Source of the DNA: an uncultured Collinsella sp.
GTDB lineage: Bacteria > Actinomycetota > Coriobacteriia > Coriobacteriales > Coriobacteriaceae
Assembly: GCA_902479135.1 (NCBI GenBank)
Contig: CABSNU010000004.1
Coordinates: forward strand, 1-64,000
Direction: 5' to 3'
Length of the DNA stretch: 64,000 nucleotides
Part shown: positions 53,266-62,396 of the stretch, piece after piece
How positions within the stretch are numbered: the stretch's first letter is position 1
Layout of the letters: each line of letters begins with the position of its first letter
Notes under the pieces: model-generated
Seen by the model: only the letters and a program-made list of their open reading frames with translations
The model's database searches: none
Told to the model about the DNA's origin: nothing
Made by a program: the position numbers and the translations under genes

Positions 53266-54141
53266 CTAGCTTTGCTGGGCTCGGCGGGCGGCGCGGCGGG
53301 CACGGGCATCTTGGATTTCCTCCAAGTGGCTAATGATCTCGGCAGCGCTTTCCTCGATGGCCTTGCCATCGGTACGCACCACAAAGCAGCCTAGGCGCTT
53401 CATGAGGGCACGGGCTTCCTCAAGCTCGCTGCGCACACTCTCGGGCTCGGCATAGGAGCCGGCAACGGCACGGGCGTAGTCATCGCCCAAGCGGCTATCG
53501 CGAATTTCGGAAATCACATCGACGGTCGAGATCAGACCAAACAACCGCATCGGGTCAACCTCGTAAATCGACTTCGGCGGCTCCATGCCATGCGCCAGTG
53601 GGACATTGGCGACCTTGTAGCCCTGATAGGCTAAATACATCGACAGCGGCGTCTTGGATGTACGCGACACACCCAGCAGCACGATATCGGCACCCGACAG
53701 ATCGTCGCAACCACGACCGTCATCGTGCTCAACGAAATACTCCATGGCCTCGATACGATGGAAATAGCGGTCATCGGTCTTGTGAATCACGCCCGCAACG
53801 CCCTTGGGCGGCACACCGATGAGCGACGACAGCACGGCAAGCGTCGGGCCGATCAGGTCGACCGAACGGATATGCAGCATTCCCAGGTAATCGAGCAGGC
53901 GGGCGCGAAGCGCCGGATCGACAATGGTGTGGAACACGGCAATATCGCGATGGTCCGCATCGACGCGCGGCCCCACAAATGACTTGACCTGCTCCACAGA
54001 GGTCACCTTAGGCAGACGCAAAACGCGAAAAGCCCCTTCATCAAATTGCCCGGACGCCGCAAGCACCACCTCACAAGCGGTATCACCGAGCGAGTCGGAG
54101 ATAACGATAACGGTGGGACGAGCGGTGACCGGGCAATCCAT
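53266..54141 (-). CDS. PPDK/PEP synthase regulatory protein (DUF299 kinase-phosphorylase)
   Basis: 291 residues. This family inactivates pyruvate, phosphate dikinase or PEP synthase by ADP-dependent threonine phosphorylation and reactivates it by phosphate-dependent removal. The P-loop-like GVSRTSKTPLSMYLA is near 160, and the N-terminal VIVISDSLGDTAC is typical. Its neighbour ppdK makes PPDK the likely target. ATG has AAGGAGCC upstream. It follows glyS. Confidence 0.92.
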   Translation of the reverse strand: MDCPVTARPTVIVISDSLGDTACEVVLAASGQFDEGAFRVLRLPKVTSVEQVKSFVGPRVDADHRDIAVFHTIVDPALRARLLDYLGMLHIRSVDLIGPTLAVLSSLIGVPPKGVAGVIHKTDDRYFHRIEAMEYFVEHDDGRGCDDLSGADIVLLGVSRTSKTPLSMYLAYQGYKVANVPLAHGMEPPKSIYEVDPMRLFGLISTVDVISEIRDSRLGDDYARAVAGSYAEPESVRSELEEARALMKRLGCFVVRTDGKAIEESAAEIISHLEEIQDARARRAARRAQQS

Positions 54142-54175
54142 GCGGGGCTCCTTTTGCGCTTATGCGCAGGCTGGC

Positions 54176-56272
54176 TTACTTTTTGCGGGCAAGCTCACCG
54201 ATGTTGGCGATGCCGGAGAAAACGGCCTCGAAGCGGTTGAGCAGCTTAAGGCGATTATCGCGAAGCTGCTCGTCTTTGTCCATGACCATGACCTCATCGA
54301 AGAAACGGTCGATGGGCGCGCGCAGGGCGGCGAGGGCGGCAAATGCGGCCGGGTAGTCCTCGACAGCAAGGGCGGCATCGACAGCGGTCTGAGCGGCCTC
54401 GGAGGCGTCGGCGAGCGCGAGCTCGACCTCGCCCATCAGGCTGCGGTCATACTCCGCACCAAGCTCGGGCTTGGAGATATGCGCGGCGCGGGCATAGGCG
54501 GTCGCCAGGTTGTCGAACGTCTCAGCGTCGTTCTTGCGGGCCTCGTCGAGGGCGGCGCAGCGGGCGAAGAAGACGGACGGGGCGATAATGTGCACCGCGG
54601 AGACGGCGGCAACGGTATCGGCCGGGATCTTTTCGTCGCGGGCCATGCTCACCAGGCGGCCATGGAAGAAGTCACGAACCTGCTGGGCGACCTCGGCGGC
54701 GTCGAACTCAATGCCCTGCTCGCTATAGAGCTCGAGCGCAAAGTCGATGAGCGACGTGGGATCGATCGGCAGACGGTCGCGCAGGATGTTGATGATACCG
54801 ATAGCGGCACGACGCAGCGCGTAGGGATCGGAGGAGCCAGTCGGGGGCTCGCCGATGGCAAAGATACCGGCGATGGTATCAAGCTTGTCGGCGCAGGCCA
54901 CGATACAGCCAGCGGTGCCCTCAGGCAGCTCGTCACCGGCAAAACGGGGACGATAGTGATCGCGAATGGCGTGGGCGACCTCGTCGTTCTCCCCCATCGC
55001 GGTGGCGTAGTAACCGCCCATCACGCCCTGCTGACTCGTGAACTCGACGACGGCGTTGGACACCAGGTCGGCCTTGCACAGGTGCGCGGCGCGAGCGGCG
55101 TCGGCGGCAAGATGGGCGCCCAGATGAGCCTCGCGGGCAATAGCGAGCGCGAGCTGCTCGATGCGCTCGGACTTGGCGAGCACGCTGCCGAGCTTCTCCT
55201 GGAAGGCAACCTTGGCCAGACGCTCGCGGAACTCGTCGAGGGAGATCTTCAGGTCCTCCTCGTAGAAGAACTTAGCGTCGTCTAGACGGGCGCGCACGAC
55301 GCGCTCGTTGCCGTCGATCACGCGCTCGGCATTCTCAGGCTTGCTGTTGGAGACGACCACGAACTCACGCGTGAGCTTGCCCTCGCCGTCATAGATCGGG
55401 AAGTAGCGCTGGTTGGTGAGCATGGACTCGCAGATAATCTCGTGCGGGACCTTGAGGAACTCCTCGTCGAAAGTACCAACGAGCACCGTCGGCCACTCGC
55501 AGAGGTTGATAACCTCCTCGAAAACCTTCTTAGGCGTATCGACATGGCAGCCGGGACGGGCAGCCTCGACCTCGGCGATACCGGCGAGAATCGCCTCGCG
55601 ACGACGCTCGGCAGAAAGCACACCTGCGTCCTCGAGCACCTGCTCGTAAACAGCGGGGCTGGCGACCACATGGTCGCCAGGGCCAAGTACGCGATGGCCG
55701 CGCGTGGTGTTGCCGCTCGTCACGTCGGCAAACGACACGGGCACAACATCCTCGCCCAAAAGGCAGCAGATCCAACGGACCGGACGAACAAAGGTCGCAT
55801 GCTCGTGACCCCAGCGCTGGGAGCGGTAGTTGGGCCACTGCAGGCCGGCGATGGTCTTCTCGCACAGGGCCGTCAGGATCGGGGTAGCCGGTGCGGAGGG
55901 AATGTTCTTCTCGGCAAAGACGTACTCACGACCGTCAGTGTCCTCGCGACGGACCAGGTCCTCGGCAGCCACACCGCACTTGCGGGCGAAGCCCTGGGCA
56001 GCCTTGGTGGCGTTGCCGTCGGCATCAAAGGCGATGTTTGCCGCGGGGCCACGCTTGACCTCGTGAACCTCATCGGTCGCGGTGGAAACGTCGGCAACGA
56101 GCGCAGCCAGGCGACGCGGGCTCGAGATCACGCGGACCTCGCCGTGGGCCAGACCGGCCTCGTCGAGACCCTTGGCGATCATGGTGCCAAGCTGCTTGAC
56201 GGCATTGTTCAGCGGTGCAGAGGGCATTTCCTCCGTACCGATCTCAAACAGGAAATCCTTAGCGTCTGCCAT
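54176..56272 (-). CDS. glyS: Glycyl-tRNA synthetase beta subunit
   Basis: 698 residues. Beta supplies tRNA recognition in the alpha2beta2 enzyme. The N-terminus FLFEIGTEEMPSAPLNNAVK is the family signature; an HD-like region and a C-terminal anticodon-binding DALR-like domain follow. It starts four bases after glyQ. Two-subunit GlyRS is common in Firmicutes and proteobacteria, while many other actinobacteria use the single-chain form. Confidence 0.96.
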   Translation of the reverse strand: MADAKDFLFEIGTEEMPSAPLNNAVKQLGTMIAKGLDEAGLAHGEVRVISSPRRLAALVADVSTATDEVHEVKRGPAANIAFDADGNATKAAQGFARKCGVAAEDLVRREDTDGREYVFAEKNIPSAPATPILTALCEKTIAGLQWPNYRSQRWGHEHATFVRPVRWICCLLGEDVVPVSFADVTSGNTTRGHRVLGPGDHVVASPAVYEQVLEDAGVLSAERRREAILAGIAEVEAARPGCHVDTPKKVFEEVINLCEWPTVLVGTFDEEFLKVPHEIICESMLTNQRYFPIYDGEGKLTREFVVVSNSKPENAERVIDGNERVVRARLDDAKFFYEEDLKISLDEFRERLAKVAFQEKLGSVLAKSERIEQLALAIAREAHLGAHLAADAARAAHLCKADLVSNAVVEFTSQQGVMGGYYATAMGENDEVAHAIRDHYRPRFAGDELPEGTAGCIVACADKLDTIAGIFAIGEPPTGSSDPYALRRAAIGIINILRDRLPIDPTSLIDFALELYSEQGIEFDAAEVAQQVRDFFHGRLVSMARDEKIPADTVAAVSAVHIIAPSVFFARCAALDEARKNDAETFDNLATAYARAAHISKPELGAEYDRSLMGEVELALADASEAAQTAVDAALAVEDYPAAFAALAALRAPIDRFFDEVMVMDKDEQLRDNRLKLLNRFEAVFSGIANIGELARKK

Positions 56273-56275
56273 GGC

Positions 56276-57187
56276 TTACGCCACCTCGCCTTCCTGGTCG
56301 GCATTCTCGTTGACTCCGGCGACCTCGGCCATATAGGCCTCGCAGCACGCCTTGGCGACGGCGCGGACGCGCAGGATGTAGTTGGCACGCTCGACTGCGG
56401 ACAGGGCGCCGCGGGCATCGAGCAGGTTGAAGGCGTGGCTGCACTTCATGACGCAGTCGTATGCGGGCAGCGGCAGCTTGCGCTCCAGGCAGGAATGGCA
56501 CTCGGCCTCGTAGTCGTCAAACTTCTGACGCATCATCTCGACGTTGGCGACCTCAAAGTTGTAAGCGCTAAACTCGCGCTCGTTCTCCAGGAACACGTCG
56601 CCATAGGTCATGGGCGTGCCGTCGGGCAGGTAGCTCCACACCAGATCGTAGACCGAGTTGACGCCCTGGGCGTACATGGCGATACGCTCCAGGCCATAGG
56701 TAATCTCGACGGGCACGGGGTCGACCTCGATACCGCCCACCTGCTGGAAGTACGTAAACTGCGTGACCTCCATGCCGTTGAGCCAGACCTCCCAGCCAAG
56801 GCCCCAGGCGCCCAGGGTCGGGCTCTCCCAGTCGTCCTCGACAAAACGAACGTCATGGTCGTTGGGGTCCAAGCCAATGGCGGCAAGAGACCCCAGGTAA
56901 AGCTCCTGGGCGTTGACCGGCGAGGGCTTGATGAGCACCTGGAACTGATAGTAGTGCTGCATGCGGTTGGGATTCTCGCCGTAGCGGCCGTCGGCGGGAC
57001 GGCGGCAGGGCTGCGCATAGCAGGTGCGCCACTCGGCGGGACCGAGCGAGCGCAGCGTGGTCGCGGTGTGGAAGGTACCGGCACCGACCTCGGAGTCATA
57101 GGGCTGCATAATGACGCAGCCCTGCTCGCCCCAGTACTGCTGGAGGCGCAGGATGATGTCTTGGAAGGAAAGCGATGAAGCGTTCAT
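56276..57187 (-). CDS. glyQ: Glycyl-tRNA synthetase alpha subunit
   Basis: 303 residues. Alpha forms the class II catalytic core with [16 protein letters not shown] at the N-terminus and [20 protein letters not shown] as the motif-3-like stretch. Length is normal. It is first in glyQ-glyS-(PPDK regulator). A TATAGT -10 is about 50 bases upstream. No T-box leader is visible. Confidence 0.97.
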   Translation of the reverse strand: MNASSLSFQDIILRLQQYWGEQGCVIMQPYDSEVGAGTFHTATTLRSLGPAEWRTCYAQPCRRPADGRYGENPNRMQHYYQFQVLIKPSPVNAQELYLGSLAAIGLDPNDHDVRFVEDDWESPTLGAWGLGWEVWLNGMEVTQFTYFQQVGGIEVDPVPVEITYGLERIAMYAQGVNSVYDLVWSYLPDGTPMTYGDVFLENEREFSAYNFEVANVEMMRQKFDDYEAECHSCLERKLPLPAYDCVMKCSHAFNLLDARGALSAVERANYILRVRAVAKACCEAYMAEVAGVNENADQEGEVA

Positions 57188-57233
57188 GCCTCTAATATCC
57201 CCTCGTCGAAACGATTACACGGTTAGGTACTGT

Positions 57234-57239
57234 ACTATA
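57234..57239 (-). promoter_or_regulatory. Probable -10 of glyQ-glyS
   Basis: The minus strand reads GCTATAGT just past the lepB stop; the -10 is TATAGT, and the -35 is unclear. Confidence 0.4.
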
Positions 57240-57246
57240 GCGGTTT

Positions 57247-57810
57247 TTAGTCGATAGCGCCCAGACGGTTAAGCGGCCAGTAACGCACGAGCGCCACGGC
57301 GATCAAATCAGAGCGATCGACGGGACCAAAGTAGCGTGAGTCGGCTGAGTTCTCGCGGTTGTCGCCCATCACCCACACGCAGCCGTCGGGGACGGTGTAG
57401 GGATAGCTCACCTGGGCGGCGGGCGCCTGGACCGAAAGCGGCCAGCTCATGCCGGTCGTATAGTCCTCATCGAGCGCCTGGCCGTCGACGACGACCTTGC
57501 CGTCCTGAAGGTCGACCGTCTGACCGGCCGTGGCGATGACGCGCTTTACCAGCACGTCATGCTCGGACGTGCCATCGGGGTTGTGGAACACCACGATATC
57601 ACCCTGTTTGACGGGCTGACCGAGTTCGAGCGTCACCTTCTGCGCCAGAATCTGATCGCCGATCTCGATCGTATCCTCCATGGAGCCGGTGGGCACCACA
57701 AAGGGCTCGACCACAAAGGTGCGGATCAAGAAGGTGGCGGCGAGCGCGATCGCGATGACCGCGACCCACTCAAAAGCGCCCCTCAACGCGGAATGCTGCG
57801 ATGGAACCAT
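57247..57810 (-). CDS. lepB: Signal peptidase I
   Basis: 187 residues. It is an inner-membrane Ser/Lys protease that removes secretory signal peptides. One N-terminal membrane helix (about 11-32) precedes the catalytic serine in PTGSMEDTI (about 41); the lysine lies in VLVKRVIATAGQ, and the C-terminal box is VWVMGDNRENSADSRYFG. ATG 57810 has GAGGAG upstream and overlaps the trmD end. It is last in the rpsP operon. Confidence 0.96.
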   Translation of the reverse strand: MVPSQHSALRGAFEWVAVIAIALAATFLIRTFVVEPFVVPTGSMEDTIEIGDQILAQKVTLELGQPVKQGDIVVFHNPDGTSEHDVLVKRVIATAGQTVDLQDGKVVVDGQALDEDYTTGMSWPLSVQAPAAQVSYPYTVPDGCVWVMGDNRENSADSRYFGPVDRSDLIAVALVRYWPLNRLGAID

Positions 57811-57812
57811 TC

Positions 57813-58571
57813 TCACTCCTCGCTCTGCGAATACGAAGCGTCCAGAATCTCCTGCGCGTATGCGCGCTCCTGGGGCGTAAGCCGTGCCGTCTCGATCAGG
57901 TCGGGACGCCAGCGGCAGGTGCGCTCGATGGCATTCTTACGGCGCCAGGCGTCAACCTTGGCATGGTCACCGCTCACGAGCACCGGCGGCACGCCCTCGC
58001 CGTTGAATTCAGCAGGGCGAGTGTACTGCGCATACTCGAGCAGGCCTCCGTCCTCGGCGGTCGAGAACGACTCGTCGACGTTGCTCATCTCGTCACCAAG
58101 GGCGCCGGGAATCAGGCGTACGACGGCATCGGCAACGACCATAGCGGGAAGCTCGCCGCCCGTGAGCACGTAATCGCCGATCGACAGGCGCTCGTCGGCA
58201 TACGCATAGGCACGCTCGTCGACACCCTCGTAACGGCTGCACACAAACAGCAAGCGCTCGCTTTTGAGCAGGCGCTCGGCCACATGCTGTGTAAAGGGCT
58301 CGCCACAGGGGGTAAAAAACACCACGGTGGGCTTAGGACCCTCGGAGCTAATAGCCTCGATGGCCTCGGCAATAGGCTCGACCTTCATGAGCATGCCCTG
58401 CCCGCCGCCGTACGGCTCGTCATCGACGGTACGATGGCGGTCGTGCGTCCAGTCGCGCAGGTTATACGCCTTAAAATCAAAAAGGCCGGCCTTGCGGGCG
58501 CGGCCCAAAATCGATGTGGACATGACGGGCTCAAACATCTCGGGAAAGACCGAAAGGGTCTCAATCAGCAT
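57813..58571 (-). CDS. trmD: tRNA (guanine-N1-)-methyltransferase
   Basis: 252 residues. It makes m1G37 to prevent frameshifting. The SPOUT trefoil knot is marked by YGGGQGMLMKVEPI, FVCSRYEGVDERA and LSIGDYVLTGGELPAM. The ATG follows GGAGGACAAC, 10 bases after rimM. Confidence 0.97.
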   Translation of the reverse strand: MLIETLSVFPEMFEPVMSTSILGRARKAGLFDFKAYNLRDWTHDRHRTVDDEPYGGGQGMLMKVEPIAEAIEAISSEGPKPTVVFFTPCGEPFTQHVAERLLKSERLLFVCSRYEGVDERAYAYADERLSIGDYVLTGGELPAMVVADAVVRLIPGALGDEMSNVDESFSTAEDGGLLEYAQYTRPAEFNGEGVPPVLVSGDHAKVDAWRRKNAIERTCRWRPDLIETARLTPQERAYAQEILDASYSQSEE

Positions 58572-58581
58572 GTTGTCCTCC

Positions 58582-59103
58582 CTACTTGTCCATATCGATC
58601 AGGCCGTCCATAACGTGGACGAAAATTGCTCCTGTGTCGGGAAGATCGAGCACAACCTGCTCGATCACGGGAATCAGTACCTCGCCGTACCGATCACCCT
58701 CGACAACCCAAACATCGTTAGCGGGCGTCGACATGATCTCGACGATCGTGCCGAGCGAACCGAAGCGCTCGTCGACCACCTCGCGACCCATCAGGTCGGT
58801 ATAGGCGGCGTCGAGTGAATCGAGCTCAAAATCGTCACGATTTGCCAACACATAGCATCCCGTGATGCCCTCGGCGGCCGTCAAGTCGTCAATGCCCTCA
58901 AACGAGACCAGATCGCCATCGCCCGTATCGGTGACGGACACGACCGTGCAAAAGCGGTCGCGCTTGAGCGCCGGCGGCGTCAGGGCGACGCGCATACCCG
59001 GCTCTAATACAGAAGGAAGCCCCCGCAGCGGCTGCGCGAGGACCTCCCCCTTCCTTCCGTGCGGCTTGACCACACGGGCGATGTTTTTGTACTGGGACCT
59101 CAA
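58582..59103 (-). CDS. rimM: 16S rRNA processing protein RimM
   Basis: 173 residues. It assists 30S head assembly through S19. The N-terminal beta barrel (IARVVKPHGRKGEVLAQPL) and a C-terminal PRC barrel are recognisable. The only early start is TTG 59103, with a weak AGGA, close to the khpA stop, so coupling is likely. The order khpA-rimM-trmD is standard. Confidence 0.93.
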   Translation of the reverse strand: MRSQYKNIARVVKPHGRKGEVLAQPLRGLPSVLEPGMRVALTPPALKRDRFCTVVSVTDTGDGDLVSFEGIDDLTAAEGITGCYVLANRDDFELDSLDAAYTDLMGREVVDERFGSLGTIVEIMSTPANDVWVVEGDRYGEVLIPVIEQVVLDLPDTGAIFVHVMDGLIDMDK

Positions 59104-59107
59104 GGTC

Positions 59108-59392
59108 CTAGCCCAGAACCTCTACCTCGACAGCAGTGTCGAGGCGAGCGGCCAGTGCACGGGCGAGCGTGCGAATGGCCTTGATGGTACGGCCACGACG
59201 GCCGATGACCTTAGCGACGTCATCCTCGGCGACAGAAACCTCAATCGTAGAGGCGTCATCACCATCAATGACCTCAAGGCTCACGGAATCCGGGTCGTCG
59301 ACGATCTGAACAACGAGATATTCGACGAGATCGGCGATGCGATCTGAGAGCATTGCCTCACCCTCGAGCTGTGCAGCGTCAACCTCAGGCAC
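59108..59392 (-). CDS. khpA: KH-domain RNA-binding protein KhpA
   Basis: 94 residues. A small KH protein that pairs with KhpB in other Gram-positive bacteria. The GxxG loop is in KVIGRRGRTIKAIRTLARA (about 61-79). An acidic N-terminus of about 15 residues is slightly longer than usual. The GTG start has GAGGAG upstream, four bases after rpsP. Confidence 0.92.
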   Translation of the reverse strand: MPEVDAAQLEGEAMLSDRIADLVEYLVVQIVDDPDSVSLEVIDGDDASTIEVSVAEDDVAKVIGRRGRTIKAIRTLARALAARLDTAVEVEVLG

Positions 59393-59395
59393 GAT

Positions 59396-59737
59396 TTACT
59401 CCTCGGCGCCCTCAGCGGCCTCAGCGGCAGCCTTAGCAGCCTCGGCCTCTTTGGCGAGCTGCTTCTTGGACTTCTTGACGACGGTCTCGGCCTTCTCGCC
59501 CTCGTTGGCGGCCTTGACCAGAGCGGCGACGGCGTCGGTGAGCTGAGCGCCCTTGGACTGCCAGTCGTCGATCTTCTCGAGGTCGAGGTTGATGGTCTTG
59601 GGGGCGGTCATCGGGTTGTAGCGGCCAACCTCCTCGATGATACGACCGTCACGCGGGGCGCGGGAATCGGCGACGACGACACGGTAGTACGGACGCTTCT
59701 TAGCGCCGTGACGAGCAAGGCGAATCTTGACTGCCAA
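59396..59737 (-). CDS. rpsP: 30S ribosomal protein S16
   Basis: 113 residues. Core [20 protein letters not shown] then [19 protein letters not shown], followed by an Ala/Glu/Lys-rich C-terminal extension of about 25 residues. TTG 59737 is chosen because it gives the family N-terminus and has GGAGGAG eight bases upstream. It is first in rpsP-khpA-rimM-trmD-lepB. Confidence 0.96.
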   Translation of the reverse strand: MAVKIRLARHGAKKRPYYRVVVADSRAPRDGRIIEEVGRYNPMTAPKTINLDLEKIDDWQSKGAQLTDAVAALVKAANEGEKAETVVKKSKKQLAKEAEAAKAAAEAAEGAEE

Positions 59738-59793
59738 AGGAAACTCCTCCAACCAAGCAGCTTTAGGCTGCAACTACAAACAAACAGTTGAAC

Positions 59794-59822
59794 ATAATAC
59801 GCCATCGACGCGGGCAGGTGAA
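59794..59822 (-). promoter_or_regulatory. Promoter of the rpsP operon
   Basis: The minus strand has TTCACC (59817-59822), 17 bases, then TATTAT (59794-59799), about 57 bases before the gene. Confidence 0.55.
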
Positions 59823-59926
59823 GTCCGTGAGACCAACTTCTTCGGTGTAGTCGAGGGCAAATCCATATCTTAGACAAGAATTCGGGATTTGCAAGCACAT
59901 ACACGCACCCCACATGAGCTGCGCGG

Positions 59927-59932
59927 TATACT
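59927..59932 (+). promoter_or_regulatory. Possible -10 directly before dinB
   Basis: TATACT lies six bases before ATG 59939, so transcription would start at or near that codon. There is no ribosome-binding sequence before 59939. The -35 region (CGCACC) is poor. Confidence 0.35.
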
Positions 59933-59938
59933 CATGAC

Positions 59939-61192
59939 ATGGAAAGACGCGAACATACATACGGTTATGAGGATGCCATGGGCGTCACGCCACCTCCCTG
60001 GACGGGTCCGGCGGTGGGCCTCATGGACCTCGATGCGTTTTTTGCTAGCGTGGAGATGCTCGATCATCCCGAATGGCGCGGAAAGCCGCTCATCGTGGGC
60101 GGAGACGCCGATTCGCGTGGCGTCGTGTCCACGTGTTCGTATGAAGCGCGTCGCTTTGGCGTGCACTCTGCCATGGCCTCGGCCGAGGCGCGGCGCTTGT
60201 GCCCGCAAGCCATTTGGACGCACGGGCACTTTGATCGCTACCGCGAGGTGAGCGCGCAGGTCATGGCGATTCTTGCCGAGGAAACGCCGCGCGTAGAGCG
60301 CGTATCCATCGACGAAGCCTTTATCGATATCACACCGGGTCGCTTTGCGCCCGAAGACCCGCTACTGGTTGCGCGGCGTATAAGCGACCGCGTGGCAGCG
60401 CTGGGAGTGACCTGCTCCATTGGCGTGGGCTGCAACAAGACGGTCGCAAAGATCGCTAGCGAGCGTGACAAGCCGTTTGGATTGACGATTGTGCGCCCCG
60501 GGACGGAACAGCGCTTTTTGGCCGCGCTACCAGTGTCTGCCATGAGCGGCATCGGGCGCTCGGCCGAGGAACGACTGCGCCGCATGCGCATCTACACCCT
60601 CGGCGAGCTATCACGTGCACCGGAATCCACCTTGGCCTCTATTTTTGGCGTCAACGGCGAACGCATGCGCCAGCGTGCGCTGGGACTCGAAATCTCCGAA
60701 GTCACAAGTCTCGATGAAGAGCGTGAGGTTAAATCGGTGAGCAATGAGCGCACCTTTGCGAAAGATTTGACTGAGCGCGGGGACATCGAAGCGGCGATTG
60801 CGCTGTTGGGCGAGTCAGTGGGACGCCGCCTGCGCCGTCAGGGACTGACGGGCGCCACGGTGACGCTCAAGCTCAAGTATTCGTATGGCAGCGGGCGTAC
60901 GGCACAGCGCCGGCTGCCTCATCCGACCGACGATGAGAACATCTTCGTGGCGGTTGCGCTCGAACTGCTCGACAACATCTGGCAGGAAGGCACGCATGTT
61001 CGCTTAGCGGGCATCGGCATGAGCGACTTCGACCACCAAGGCGGCATCCAGACCGACCTGTTCTGCGAAGTCGACGACCGCGGAGCCCAATCCAGCGACC
61101 GCCGCGACCTCTCGGTCGCTATCGACGCCGTCCGAGACAAGTTCGGCGACACCGCCCTATCCTTCGGCCGCCAATCCCGCTTCAACGATTAA
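59939..61192 (+). CDS. dinB: DNA polymerase IV
   Basis: 417 residues. This Y-family translesion polymerase has palm motifs GLMDLDAFFASVEM (with a metal Asp) and RVSIDEAFIDIT, then fingers, thumb with helix-hairpin-helix, and a little-finger domain. The start is uncertain: ATG 59939 has no ribosome site, whereas ATG 59978 has GAGGA four bases upstream and would give 404 residues. It lacks an obvious C-terminal beta-clamp peptide beyond QTDLFCEV-like residues near 370. It is on the plus strand, divergent from rpsP and convergent with rsfS. Confidence 0.95.
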   Translation: MERREHTYGYEDAMGVTPPPWTGPAVGLMDLDAFFASVEMLDHPEWRGKPLIVGGDADSRGVVSTCSYEARRFGVHSAMASAEARRLCPQAIWTHGHFDRYREVSAQVMAILAEETPRVERVSIDEAFIDITPGRFAPEDPLLVARRISDRVAALGVTCSIGVGCNKTVAKIASERDKPFGLTIVRPGTEQRFLAALPVSAMSGIGRSAEERLRRMRIYTLGELSRAPESTLASIFGVNGERMRQRALGLEISEVTSLDEEREVKSVSNERTFAKDLTERGDIEAAIALLGESVGRRLRRQGLTGATVTLKLKYSYGSGRTAQRRLPHPTDDENIFVAVALELLDNIWQEGTHVRLAGIGMSDFDHQGGIQTDLFCEVDDRGAQSSDRRDLSVAIDAVRDKFGDTALSFGRQSRFND

Positions 61193-61205
61193 CCGCCTTT
61201 AGGCA

Positions 61206-61247
61206 AAAAGAAAGCCGGGCAGGTGCGGAAAACCGCAACTGCCCGGC
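61206..61247 (-). terminator. Terminator of obgE-nadD-yqeK-rsfS
   Basis: GCCGGGCAGGTGCGG pairs with CCGCAACTGCCCGGC. On the minus strand TTTCTTTTTG follows. It may also stop dinB transcription. Confidence 0.85.
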
Positions 61248-61291
61248 GAAATGCGCGAAGCTAGCTAAAAATCCCCGTATCAAATGAGCTA

Positions 61292-61747
61292 CTAGAGGAG
61301 ATTGAGGGGGAGCTGGGGGGCGTCACCCCAGAGCTTTTCTAGGCGGTAGAAGTCGCGGGCTTCGGGAGTGAAGATGTGGACGACAACCGAGCCGTAGTCC
61401 ATGAGCATCCAGGTCTTCTGCTCGCGGCCCTCGATGGAGAACGGATGCTCGCCGCAAGCCTCGGCGACCTTCTCCTCGATCTCGTCGACGATCGAATCGA
61501 CCTGGCGGTTGTTGGTACCGGTGGCAAGCACAAAGTAGTCGCACACGTCGGAAAGCTCGGTCAGGTCGAGCACCTGCACGTCCTCGCCCTTCTTGTCGTA
61601 GGCGGCCTGCGCGGCGGCGCGGGCGACATCCTCGGCGGCGACACCGCTCGCGGACAGCGAGGCGGCGGTGCGGTCGGACGTGGCAACGAAACTCTTGTGC
61701 TCCACATCCTTAAGAATCTGCTCGTCAGTCATGGTCTCGTCGGCCAT
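61292..61747 (-). CDS. rsfS: Ribosomal silencing factor RsfS
   Basis: 151 residues. RsfS binds L14 and blocks subunit joining when nutrients are low. The conserved core is DYFVLATGTNNRQVDSIVDEIEEK (two adjacent blocks, about 70-93) and WMLMDYGSVVVHIF. About 40 Ala/Asp-rich residues precede the core. ATG 61747 has AAAGAGG upstream. It follows yqeK, the normal order. Confidence 0.94.
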   Translation of the reverse strand: MADETMTDEQILKDVEHKSFVATSDRTAASLSASGVAAEDVARAAAQAAYDKKGEDVQVLDLTELSDVCDYFVLATGTNNRQVDSIVDEIEEKVAEACGEHPFSIEGREQKTWMLMDYGSVVVHIFTPEARDFYRLEKLWGDAPQLPLNLL

Positions 61748-61775
61748 GGAATACCTCTTTCTAGACACACCCGAG

Positions 61776-62396
61776 CTAGCGCAGCTGGGCGTAATGGTTG
61801 TAAATCGTAATAGCCGTGGGATAAAGATAGCGCCCGGACTGGATCACATAGACCAGACCCTGCGCAAAACAGGAGAAGAACAACTCGTCAAGCGTCGACT
61901 CCCCCACCATCTTGCGCAGCGCATGGGCATAGTCGCCGTGACGGTTGGGCTCGATGGCATCTGCCACAAAGACCACCATATCGAGCGGCGTCATGTCGCA
62001 GGCACCCACGGTGTGACGGTCGACAGCCTGGAAAACAGCCGGCGACAGCTCGGGAAAAAGCTGCGGAAGCTCATAGGCGGCAACAGGGCCATGCAAAAGC
62101 GGCGTCGCGGCGGAAGGAGAGCCGGCAACCTTGATGCCATAGTGAAGCGCGCGGGCCACGAGCTCGTCATCGGAAAGAACCTTGTCCCAGTCGTGAATTA
62201 AGCCGGCGGCAGCCGCATCAAAGCGGTCAACGCCGTAGACCTCGGCCAGATGAAGTGCGGTCTCGGCAACACCCAGCGAATGCACATAGCGCTTGCGCTT
62301 ATCTTTCATGCGAACATCGAGCAGCTCTTGAATGCGCTTGAGCAGCGCGCGCTCATCGCCCTCAAACTGATCCTCTACCGACAACGTAGCCCCCAT
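61776..62396 (-). CDS. yqeK: HD-domain hydrolase YqeK (probable Ap4A hydrolase)
   Basis: 206 residues. In Firmicutes YqeK hydrolyses diadenosine tetraphosphate symmetrically. HD-domain residues: RYVHSLGVAETALHLAE, GLIHDWDK (HD pair) and HGPVAAYEL. ATG 62396 overlaps the nadD stop (TGATG); the preceding GTG is an alternative. Its place between nadD and rsfS supports the assignment. Confidence 0.9.
   Translation of the reverse strand: MGATLSVEDQFEGDERALLKRIQELLDVRMKDKRKRYVHSLGVAETALHLAEVYGVDRFDAAAAGLIHDWDKVLSDDELVARALHYGIKVAGSPSAATPLLHGPVAAYELPQLFPELSPAVFQAVDRHTVGACDMTPLDMVVFVADAIEPNRHGDYAHALRKMVGESTLDELFFSCFAQGLVYVIQSGRYLYPTAITIYNHYAQLR

Noticed and set aside
57188..57246. Glycine riboswitch or T-box before glyQ
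   Set aside because: The spacer is under 60 bases and contains a -10; there is no room or motif for either element.
59941..59965. Possible LexA box (GAAC...GTT) at the dinB start
   Set aside because: The half-sites are nine bases apart instead of four, and the sequence lies within the coding region.
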